Shown one piece after another: positions 16,548 through 23,856 of a stretch of DNA of 64,000 bases (positions within the stretch are counted from its first letter, which is position 1; every line of letters begins with the position of its first letter). Under the pieces are notes generated by a model. That model was not told the DNA's origin. It worked only from the letters and a program-made list of their open reading frames with translations, and ran no database searches. This stretch comes from Pseudomonadales bacterium. Its GTDB lineage: Bacteria > Pseudomonadota > Gammaproteobacteria > Pseudomonadales > Azotimanducaceae. The stretch lies in assembly GCA_028285415.1 (NCBI GenBank), contig JANQPF010000023.1, positions 62,001 through 126,000 on the forward strand, in the 5' to 3' direction. The position numbers and the translations under genes were made by a program.

Positions 16548-19013
16548 TTAGTTCACTGTCAGCGCGCTGGTCGACAACACAGCCGCACACGCCGCTTTGA
16601 GCACGGTTCGCCCTTCAGCGCCGCTGCAGCCGTTCGCGCAGCCTAGATCATCAATCAGGCTGACGATTTCCGTTCGTACCGCATCCTGCGCCGGCTGGCT
16701 CTCGAGGTTCACGCCAATGAACCGCTCGAACAGCTGATCGGACACGGTGCCTTTCCCTGCCTGGTCAATGGCACAGGTGCCGAACAGGTCCGTGCACGCA
16801 GCGCCGTCATTGACCACCACATCGCAATAGCCGGTTGCCAATCGCTGTATCGCCACCTGATGCGATCCGCCGAAGCTGAGCACATCGTTGGTTGCTGGCA
16901 GCTGTCCCTGTATCTCGTCATACAGCGCTTCGATTGCATTGGTTTCCGGATCCACACCCGTCACGCTGGCCATCGCGTCGTTCAGCTGCGAGAAGCTGCG
17001 CACGCCAATCGCCGGCTCCGGCACGTCCGCCAGGGGTTGAGGCGGCAGCGCCGGCGATATCGGCTCAGCCGTACCCTGACGAGCACCAAGCACCTCAAAC
17101 TCCAGGTGGAATTGGTCCTGGTCGATGCCATCGGCCACGGGGATGACCGCACCAAGCGGTGACAGCAGCGTTCCCGGACCGGCATCGTTGACATCCACTC
17201 GACGGAACGACTGGGCGGCAACCGGTACCACATCGTTGACCGCAATGCGGACGTTCTGGACTGTGATGCCGGAGACGCTGCCGCCGAACCTGGGTTCAGC
17301 AAAGAGGTAGGCGTTGCCGCCTATCGGCTCAAACAGCATCTCGATATAGGCATCGACACCAAACTCGGCGGTCAGATCGAAACGGAGGCTCCGCAAGTTG
17401 CCGAGGCCGGCGTCGAAGTTTTGCTGCACCTCCACGGGATTCAGCGCACGCTCGTGCACCGCCACCATATGGAAGACCCCAGCCCAAAGCCGGTCGTTGG
17501 TCACCTCGTTTCCAAGCAGGAAGATCTGCTGATCGTTCCATTCGAGCGTGGCGCCCTGGTCATCCTCCGCCAGGAGCTGGCCATCCACGTAGATGCGACG
17601 CCCGTTGACCGGGTCAAAAGACATCGCCACATGCTGCAGCGCGGTGCTGACCTCGCGGTCGAGCGCCTCCAGCTGCGGTGTGCCGTTATCACCCGTACCC
17701 GTACTGTCGTTGCGCAGCACGTAATAGAGCGCGTTCTGACCCATGGTGAAGTTTCGCTGCTGGGTATTCAGCGAGTAAGACACGATCCTTGCCGGGCCAT
17801 CCTGATCATTGTTGTCCGCGGTGACCCAGGCCTCCACGGTAAACTGACCGGTGGCAGTAATCCGGCTGAAGAGCTTCTGACTGTCAGCGAGGCTTGCCTG
17901 CGCCTTGCCATTGACGTTGCGCAGACCACCACCCGGCTCCCATTCCATGCCTTCGATATTGAGCACAATGGGCGCGCCGATGCCGCTGGTGTCGGTGGCT
18001 GTGGTACCCGCACCTTCATCGAGCGCAAAGAACGCAATGACGGCATCATCTGCTCGCGTTGCGGCCGCCTCCTCGGACTCGGCAAAGCTGGTCACCGCAC
18101 TCCTGATGGCCTCAGCCGCAGGCGGATCAACCACTCGCTGGTCGGCCCATGCCTGAATACCCGCCAACAGCGTCGCCGCGATCTGATCGCAGCTGGCTTC
18201 ACCGCCACAGTTGTGACGATCCTCGGCAGAGCGCAAATAGATCCGGCTGTTGGTTGGAATGTCGAGATCTACCTTCTGCTGCGATATCAACGTGTTGTAG
18301 GCAGACAACACATCTTCCACTGCAAAGGCTGGTATCTGCGCGACGCCATGGCAGTTCACACAGAAGTTCGCCTGATCCCGCAGGATCGGGTAGAGCGTAC
18401 TTTCAAAGACCATGACATCGGTCATAGGTGGCGGATCCATCGGCGGATCGGGATCAACCGGTGGCGGCATTTCGTCATCCGGGGGATCCGCAGGCGGGCT
18501 TGTCATGTCCCCTGCCCAGCCCTGAATGCCGGCGAGCAAGTTGGCCGCAATCTCATCGCAGCTCGCATCGTTACCGCAGTTGTGGCGATCGGTTGCCGCC
18601 CTCACATAAAGCATGGAACCCTGCGGTGCCGCGAGATCCACGAGCGTGTTCTCAATCACGACGTCATACGCCGACGATGCGTTCGCATCGGCGAACATCG
18701 GCGTCTGCGACGCGCCGTGACAACCTGCACATTGGTTGGCGGCGTCCACCAGTACCGGGTGGAGATTCACGCTGAACGCCTGAAAATCCAGGTTTGCGGG
18801 CGGGTCGTCCGGCGGCGGATCGGCAGGTGGTTGATCAGAAGGTGTGTCATCGCCACCCGGCGCCGGCCTTTCCGTACCGGGCACCTCGTCGCTTGAGCCA
18901 ACCGCATCTTCGTTGCGCACGCAGCCTGCCAGAATCATCGAAAACAACACCACCATCAGCAGGTGCGCAAGCCAGCTCGGCAGTTCACGTATTTCAGTAT
19001 GGATAGCGTTCAT
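16548..19013 (-). CDS. Large lipoprotein with two CxxCH modules and a LamG domain
   Basis: 821 residues. The lipobox LAGC puts the lipidated Cys at residue 31, followed by a Pro/Asp-rich linker. Two homologous modules of about 90 residues follow, each with one haem-type motif (NQCAGCHGAS at about 94-101; NFCVNCHGVA near 227) and the same tail (DRHNCGNDASCDEIAANLL and DRHNCGGEASCDQIAATLL), separated by another Pro/Asp linker. From about residue 330 there is a LamG/concanavalin-like domain (FFALDEGAGTTATDTSG, FTVEAWVTADNN, RRIYVDGQLLAEDD). The C-terminal third is unassigned. It should be anchored to the outer membrane and combine electron transfer with glycan or surface binding. Confidence 0.8.
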   Translation of the reverse strand: MNAIHTEIRELPSWLAHLLMVVLFSMILAGCVRNEDAVGSSDEVPGTERPAPGGDDTPSDQPPADPPPDDPPANLDFQAFSVNLHPVLVDAANQCAGCHGASQTPMFADANASSAYDVVIENTLVDLAAPQGSMLYVRAATDRHNCGNDASCDEIAANLLAGIQGWAGDMTSPPADPPDDEMPPPVDPDPPMDPPPMTDVMVFESTLYPILRDQANFCVNCHGVAQIPAFAVEDVLSAYNTLISQQKVDLDIPTNSRIYLRSAEDRHNCGGEASCDQIAATLLAGIQAWADQRVVDPPAAEAIRSAVTSFAESEEAAATRADDAVIAFFALDEGAGTTATDTSGIGAPIVLNIEGMEWEPGGGLRNVNGKAQASLADSQKLFSRITATGQFTVEAWVTADNNDQDGPARIVSYSLNTQQRNFTMGQNALYYVLRNDSTGTGDNGTPQLEALDREVSTALQHVAMSFDPVNGRRIYVDGQLLAEDDQGATLEWNDQQIFLLGNEVTNDRLWAGVFHMVAVHERALNPVEVQQNFDAGLGNLRSLRFDLTAEFGVDAYIEMLFEPIGGNAYLFAEPRFGGSVSGITVQNVRIAVNDVVPVAAQSFRRVDVNDAGPGTLLSPLGAVIPVADGIDQDQFHLEFEVLGARQGTAEPISPALPPQPLADVPEPAIGVRSFSQLNDAMASVTGVDPETNAIEALYDEIQGQLPATNDVLSFGGSHQVAIQRLATGYCDVVVNDGAACTDLFGTCAIDQAGKGTVSDQLFERFIGVNLESQPAQDAVRTEIVSLIDDLGCANGCSGAEGRTVLKAACAAVLSTSALTVN

Positions 19014-19015
19014 GA

Positions 19016-20203
19016 CTACTCTCCCATGCAGTGAACGGAAGCCTCGGCAAACACACCCTTCATGCGGTGGTTGCTGGCCTGGAAGTTGTCCGCCATCGTC
19101 TGCACGGCTGCGAGATCCGCGTCACCGTTCGGCGTGCGGTAGCAGACCTTCTCGAACACTTTGGTCACCTGACATTCGGCAAAGCGGCGCGTCTGACTGA
19201 TCTCCATGCCGAAGCTTTTCGCACCCATCCCGGACCCCGGTCCGTTCCAGCCAACGTGGGCGTTCGGACCGGTGCGCCAGTAGTTCACCCAGGAATCACC
19301 GAGGGTGACGAAGCCATAACGAAACACCTGCGCGTCGTTCAAGAACTTGGACTGCACGCTGCCGGGCGTGTAGGCCAGCCGCTGGGTGTCTTCGTCAAAA
19401 TCGTAGAAGGCAAACGCACCCGCCAGTCCATCGAGGCCTGCGTGACAGGCAAGGCAGTCGTTCAGAAAAATTGCGGCGTCCCCGCCGGGGGCACGTGCCA
19501 CATCCTGGCGGATCCGGTCCGGCCAGGCGGTGACGTCACGCATTTCCTCCATATCGAGACAGAGGAAATTGAGCGTCGCAAACCGCACCGCCGCACGGTT
19601 GGTGCCGGCTACGAGGTAGGCTTCGGCAAAACCGCGCGTGGTGAGGATACCTGCCGTATCTGCAGCGCCGAGCGGCGAGCCGGCAAGACTCGACTGCGTG
19701 CGCTGCTCGAGATTGGCCGGATTGCTCAGATCTACGCGACGCTCGGCCAGATCCTCATAGTGATCATTGTTTTCGTGAGCGTACGCGACATTGCTCGCAC
19801 CGGCCGACCCGACGTAAACGATGTCGTCAAACAGCAGCGAGTCGAACGGCACGTCGTCGCGCACCATGCCAATGACGGTCGCGGTAGCGTCATTCAGCGG
19901 CACATAGACCGACTGATCACGATTGGTCCACGGCGTCGCGAATTCACGCAGCGTCGTGTTGTAGAAGTTCGGGTCGTCCATTGCCAGCATAGCCGCATCC
20001 AACGGCGTGCCGTCGACAATGCTTTGCTCCATGCTGTCCAGCACTTGTGCACTGGGCGGAACGCCCGTCAATCGGTCATGTATACGTTTGGCCTGATCGC
20101 GAGGCCCTGCACTGACCGTAGTCGCCACACACAAGAGCGTGGTCAGCGTCAGCATCCTGCCCCACCATTTCCGGTGGCCGTGTCCGTCTCTCTCTAAACC
20201 CAT
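19016..20203 (-). CDS. Secreted mono-haem cytochrome-like protein
   Basis: 395 residues from the ATG at 20203, selected because it gives a clean Sec signal (LTLTTLLCVATTVSAG after a basic start) and has an AGAGGTGTCGG site; longer forms add an unrelated N-terminus. One haem c motif is visible in IFLNDCLACHAGLDG near residue 245. Other Cys occur in LNFLCLDMEEM, FAECQVTKVFEKVCYR and near the end in VHCMGE, so disulfides are likely. The family is not one I can name. It is the first gene of the leftward operon; its stop lies two bases from the start of the LamG lipoprotein gene, implying tight coupling. It probably works in the periplasm with that lipoprotein. Confidence 0.75.
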   Translation of the reverse strand: MGLERDGHGHRKWWGRMLTLTTLLCVATTVSAGPRDQAKRIHDRLTGVPPSAQVLDSMEQSIVDGTPLDAAMLAMDDPNFYNTTLREFATPWTNRDQSVYVPLNDATATVIGMVRDDVPFDSLLFDDIVYVGSAGASNVAYAHENNDHYEDLAERRVDLSNPANLEQRTQSSLAGSPLGAADTAGILTTRGFAEAYLVAGTNRAAVRFATLNFLCLDMEEMRDVTAWPDRIRQDVARAPGGDAAIFLNDCLACHAGLDGLAGAFAFYDFDEDTQRLAYTPGSVQSKFLNDAQVFRYGFVTLGDSWVNYWRTGPNAHVGWNGPGSGMGAKSFGMEISQTRRFAECQVTKVFEKVCYRTPNGDADLAAVQTMADNFQASNHRMKGVFAEASVHCMGE

Positions 20204-20733
20204 TCCGACACCTCTTCGATGTAAGCTCGACGAGTCGCCGCCCGCGAGCGGATATTGTTCTAGACGGGGAGTAACACCCGTCCCTGCAACTGGGTTGAGT
20301 CGATGAGATCCGGGAATGGCTTCGCGCAAATTTGTGTTTATGCACAAACATTGCCATTCGTCGGGAAGGTCTGCGTGACGGTTTCTTCACCTGCGGCCTT
20401 GCCTTGGCTTCCTGCTGATTTCATCGGAAAACCCGTCGGCGTCTCGTTCGCCAGGTGCCGTCGTCTAACGGCGAGCTGTCTCTCCCAACAGCTCATGGCA
20501 GGAAGCCTCTCAAAGATACTGTTGGCAATTCTGTCGGCTGGTTCACGTCTTGGCGAACTCGCGCATCTGTGAAGTACGTCGGCTATTTCGGGAGGTGGTT
20601 TGTCGATACTCATGGACGAGAGAGCTCAAAGCGCTGCAGGAGCACCCGCAATTCCGCGCTTTGTCAGTCCGACCCGGAACGGATATCGAGTCGTAATTGC
20701 CGTAATGACGACCGGCTAACCGTTTTGGTGACA
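20204..20733. other. 530-base divergent spacer between the two cytochrome operons
   Basis: No convincing gene is present. Open frames occur on both strands (for example one of 91 codons on the minus strand from 20613 to 20338), but they lack ribosome sites and use AGA/AGG codons more than the neighbours. The region must hold the promoters of both divergent operons. It contains a GACGGG/CCCGTC inverted repeat with an 8-base loop at 20263-20282 and a nested pair of inverted repeats at 20314-20359. The right 370 bases have no further structure I can see. Confidence 0.7.
20314..20359. promoter_or_regulatory. Nested inverted repeats, possible operator or leader hairpin
   Basis: The outer arms are GAATGGC (20314-20320) and GCCATTC (20353-20359); the inner arms are TTTGTG (20331-20336) and CACAAA (20343-20348) around TTTATG. 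The two centres differ by three bases. The site lies about 110 bases upstream of the leftward cytochrome operon and 375 bases before the cytochrome b gene. It could be a regulator site or an RNA hairpin; spacing does not fit CRP or FNR consensus sites. Confidence 0.4.
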
Positions 20734-21660
20734 ATGAATTCAGAATCCTATGTGCAATCGTCCTGGACACCTTTCGGCGCACGCGCAACCGCGCAGGGCG
20801 ATCGCGCCTGGTGGTACCGATGGGCTAACGACTTGTCGACCACGCTACGCCACGCGCTTCTGTGGACCACCCCGTTTGCCCTTCTGGCACTTGGCTGGTG
20901 GTGGCGCGACGCGCTGCCGATTGAGGCGGAGGAAGGTGTCGGCTATGGGCTCGGGATCGCCTCGGCGGCATGCATTCTGATCCTCCTGATCTATCCGATC
21001 CGGAAGCGCATCAAGTGGCTCTCGCCAATCGGCTCACCCAGAACCTGGTTTCTGGTTCACATGAGCATGGGGGTAGCCGCGCCGATTGCAGCGCTCTACC
21101 ACTGCGGCTTCTCTCTCGGCTCGCTCAACAGCCGCATCGCGCTCACTTCCATTCTGGTTGTCTCAGGCAGTGGCCTCATCGGCCGTTTTCTCTATCGAAA
21201 GATCTACAGCGACTGGAGCGGCAAGCGCCTGCACCTCAAGAAGTCCGGCCAGCTGAAGGCTGCGACCAGCTCGGATCTCGAGTTTCTGAAGCTGGTCAAC
21301 GAACGCCTGGCCAAGCTGGATCAGCTCACGCAGGCAAGCCGCCATTCGCTCGCAGCTTCGATTCGATGGCATCTGCGCGCCGGCTGGGTCATCAGGCGCG
21401 AACGCAAAGCGCTCATGGAATTCTGCATCCGCCAGCTGAACCGGCTGGCCCGGGCCAAACCGATGTATCGGCGCGAGCGCCCGCGCCTGATGCGGGCACT
21501 GGATGCCTATCTCGGCGAGCGTACCCTGCAGATCCGCCAGATGGCACGCGTACAGGTTTACGAGCGGCTCTTTGCTCTATGGCATGTCGCGCACCTGCCG
21601 TTTTTCATTCTGTTGGTCATCAGTGTGATCGTTCATGTCTTCGCCGTTCACCTTTACTAA
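20734..21660 (+). CDS. Predicted di-haem b membrane protein (quinol:cytochrome reductase candidate)
   Basis: 308 residues from the ATG at 20734; the ribosome site is weak. Five hydrophobic segments are visible, at about 41-57, 71-89, 105-126, 135-153 and 281-306. The third carries His109 and His123, and the last carries His287 and His301: two helices each with two His 14 positions apart, the classic spacing for two stacked b haems across a membrane. A long basic cytoplasmic or periplasmic loop (155-275) is rich in Arg and Lys. I infer a quinol dehydrogenase that feeds the multihaem cytochromes. Its 3' end overlaps the next gene by 26 bases. Sequence family not recognised beyond a general resemblance to ferric-reductase-like membrane cytochromes. 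Confidence 0.75.
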   Translation: MNSESYVQSSWTPFGARATAQGDRAWWYRWANDLSTTLRHALLWTTPFALLALGWWWRDALPIEAEEGVGYGLGIASAACILILLIYPIRKRIKWLSPIGSPRTWFLVHMSMGVAAPIAALYHCGFSLGSLNSRIALTSILVVSGSGLIGRFLYRKIYSDWSGKRLHLKKSGQLKAATSSDLEFLKLVNERLAKLDQLTQASRHSLAASIRWHLRAGWVIRRERKALMEFCIRQLNRLARAKPMYRRERPRLMRALDAYLGERTLQIRQMARVQVYERLFALWHVAHLPFFILLVISVIVHVFAVHLY

Positions 21661-23221
21661 GCTCCGGCTGCAATCGGCGTTGCTGTGCGTGCTTATGATG
21701 CTCGCGAGCTCCGTCGACGCCGCAAGCTTCGAGCAGCTTCTGAGCCCGGGTCCTTTGAGCGAAGCGCACAGTGAATTCGAAGAAGACTGCAGCAGCTGTC
21801 ACGATCCGCTGGGTGAGAAAACCCAGCTACAGCTGTGTACTGCATGTCATGAAAACATTCTGACAGACGTTCAGGCACAGCTGGGATTTCACGGCAAACA
21901 CCCCGAGGTATCAGCCAACGAATGCCAGACCTGCCACACGGAACACGAAGGCATCGAGGTAAATACGCTGCACTTCGATCTATCGACTTTCGACCATGAG
22001 GCCAGCAATTTTGCCCTGCACGGAGCCCACGAAACGCTGGCCTGCAGCGACTGCCACAACGAGACAGACCCGACGTTCACCACCGTCAGCACCGCATGCG
22101 CCAGCTGTCATCAACAGGACGATCCGCACGCCGACACGCTGAGCATGCAATGTGAGTCGTGCCACACGAGCACGGATTGGCAGCCGACGCTCTTCGATCA
22201 CGCCACTATCGGCTTTCCGCTCACCGGTGCGCACGCGGAAATCACGTGTAACGCGTGCCATGCGGACACGCCGGTGTTTCCAGCCGCGCCTACCGAGTGC
22301 GCATCCTGCCATCAACAAGATGACGTGCATCAGGGTGCTTTCGGCACCGAGTGCTCGTCATGCCACTCGACAAGCTTGTGGACGCAGACAAAGTTCGATC
22401 ACGCGAGCACCGGCTTTCTCCTGAAAGGTGCGCATGCCAGTCTCAGCTGCGCTTCCTGTCATGACGAGGAAGCTGACGACGGCAACGCCATGCAAAGCCT
22501 GGGTACGACATGCAATGCCTGCCACCAGGAGGATGACCCGCACGAGGGGCGTCGAGGTGATGAATGCGCCAGCTGCCACAATCAGCAGAGCTGGGAAACC
22601 GTGTTCGATCACACCGCTCGCACCGGATTTTCGCTGCTGGGCGCACATATGAGCCTGGAATGTCAGGCATGTCATACGGACGGCACCAGCGTCGATATTC
22701 CGTCCACCTGCGTGGGCTGTCACGCGCCGGATCCACACGACAACCAGCTCGGCAGCCAATGCGAAAACTGCCACAACGAGCACTCGTTCACGACGAGCAT
22801 CCGTTTCAGCCATCACCTTTCGCACTTCCCGCTGCTCGGCGTGCACGCGACGCTGGCATGCGGGGATTGCCACAACGGCTTGCGCTTCAAAGATACCGCC
22901 AGCAACTGCCATGCCTGCCACGACAAGGACGACGTACACGGTGGATCCATGGGGACGCAGTGTGCCAGCTGCCACAATCCGGCGAATTGGCAAGCCACCT
23001 CCTTTGATCACGGTGTTCACACCGGCTTTGTGCTGACGGGCGCGCATGAGGCGGTGTCCTGCAACGCGTGTCACGGCGGCACGCTCAACCTGAACGTCTC
23101 TTCCGAGTCCCAGTGTCGCCAGTGCCATGACCGGGACGATCCGCACGACGGCAGCTTCGGATCCGACTGCGCTCAGTGCCACATGACCGAAACGTTCTTC
23201 AAGCTGAAGGCATTGCCATGA
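21635..23221 (+). CDS. 21-haem c-type cytochrome, modular, periplasmic
   Basis: 528 residues with a Sec signal (LRLQSALLCVLMMLASSVDA). I count 21 CxxCH motifs, about one per 25 residues. After four N-terminal motifs there are five complete modules of roughly 60-66 residues, each CxxCHxxDDPH, then CxxCH with W...FDH..GF.L.GAH, then CxxCH; a sixth, partial module ends the protein. Extra His in the FDH and GAH positions are good distal ligands for bis-His haems. Such a length of stacked haems could span the periplasm as a wire. The ATG lies inside the upstream gene, and the stop overlaps the next ATG, so the product is co-translated with the cytochrome b and the 7-haem protein. Confidence 0.93.
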   Translation: MSSPFTFTKLRLQSALLCVLMMLASSVDAASFEQLLSPGPLSEAHSEFEEDCSSCHDPLGEKTQLQLCTACHENILTDVQAQLGFHGKHPEVSANECQTCHTEHEGIEVNTLHFDLSTFDHEASNFALHGAHETLACSDCHNETDPTFTTVSTACASCHQQDDPHADTLSMQCESCHTSTDWQPTLFDHATIGFPLTGAHAEITCNACHADTPVFPAAPTECASCHQQDDVHQGAFGTECSSCHSTSLWTQTKFDHASTGFLLKGAHASLSCASCHDEEADDGNAMQSLGTTCNACHQEDDPHEGRRGDECASCHNQQSWETVFDHTARTGFSLLGAHMSLECQACHTDGTSVDIPSTCVGCHAPDPHDNQLGSQCENCHNEHSFTTSIRFSHHLSHFPLLGVHATLACGDCHNGLRFKDTASNCHACHDKDDVHGGSMGTQCASCHNPANWQATSFDHGVHTGFVLTGAHEAVSCNACHGGTLNLNVSSESQCRQCHDRDDPHDGSFGSDCAQCHMTETFFKLKALP

Positions 23222-23856
23222 GAGAGAAAGACAGAAAGAAAGGACGGAAGAAGCAACAAAAAACATTGCGCACCCCATTTCTCATCGGGCTGACGACCAT
23301 GCTCTTCTGCGGATTCGCCAGTGCGGAATCCGCCGGCGAGCAGAAGCCGCGTTTTGACCATTTCACCACCGGCTTCGAGCTCATCGGCGCGCACGCGCGC
23401 GCGAGCTGCGCGAGCTGCCACGAAGGCGGGAATTTCAGTTCGGTTCCCACCACCTGCGCCGGCTGCCATGGACAAAACGGGTTTGTCGCTGCAACTCAGC
23501 AGCCCACGCACCACGTCCTGACCACCAATCAGTGCGCGAGCTGTCACCAGCCGAGATCCTGGCAGCCGGTGGTTCGGGTCGATCATCTGGAAGTGATTGG
23601 TACCTGCGCCAGCTGTCACGACGGCATCCGGGCGCTCGGCCAACCGGTGAACCACCTGCCAACCACGGACCAGTGCGACAGCTGCCATAACACGCGTGCG
23701 TTTTCGTTCGCCCGCTTTTCCCACACGGCGGCCGGGACAGACTGCTTCAGCTGCCACAACGGCGTCCAGGCGCGCGGGAAGCCGCCGGACCACATCCCAG
23801 CCAGCAACTTCTGCGACGCCTGCCACAACACAATCTCTTTCGAGGGATTGCCATGA
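23218..23856 (+). CDS. 7-haem c-type cytochrome
   Basis: 212 residues from the ATG at 23218, which overlaps the preceding stop (ATGA). The N-terminus is strongly basic (REKDRKKGRKKQQK) before a hydrophobic export segment (FLIGLTTMLFCGFASA). Seven CxxCH motifs follow. The first stretch repeats the module of the 21-haem protein (FDHFTTGFELIGAHARASC), then come units of the form HVLTTNQCASCHQPRSWQPV and HLPTTDQCDSCHNTRAF. This suggests a common ancestor by module duplication. It could dock on the outer-membrane barrel as the terminal link of the chain, or transfer electrons between the membrane protein and the large cytochrome; sequence does not decide. Confidence 0.9.
   Translation: MREKDRKKGRKKQQKTLRTPFLIGLTTMLFCGFASAESAGEQKPRFDHFTTGFELIGAHARASCASCHEGGNFSSVPTTCAGCHGQNGFVAATQQPTHHVLTTNQCASCHQPRSWQPVVRVDHLEVIGTCASCHDGIRALGQPVNHLPTTDQCDSCHNTRAFSFARFSHTAAGTDCFSCHNGVQARGKPPDHIPASNFCDACHNTISFEGLP

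Noticed and set aside
17421-18896. Long open frame (491 codons) on the plus strand, antisense to the LamG lipoprotein gene
   Set aside because: It follows the codon bias of the minus-strand gene, shows no recognisable motif or ribosome site, and its product is rich in His and Arg as expected for a shadow frame.
19031-20197. 388-codon plus-strand frame opposite the mono-haem protein gene
   Set aside because: The minus-strand product has a signal peptide and a haem motif; the plus-strand product looks like a shadow.
20331-20348. CRP-like site TGTG(N6)CACA in the cytochrome spacer
   Set aside because: A CRP site needs eight bases between TGTG and CACA; here there are six.
20338-20613. 91-codon minus-strand frame in the divergent spacer
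   Set aside because: No ribosome site, several rare Arg codons, no signal or recognisable fold; kept only as a remark in the spacer entry.
21780-23200. Regularly spaced repeats suggestive of a CRISPR array
   Set aside because: The repetition comes from codons for CxxCH modules in an open reading frame; units are not identical and no cas gene is present.
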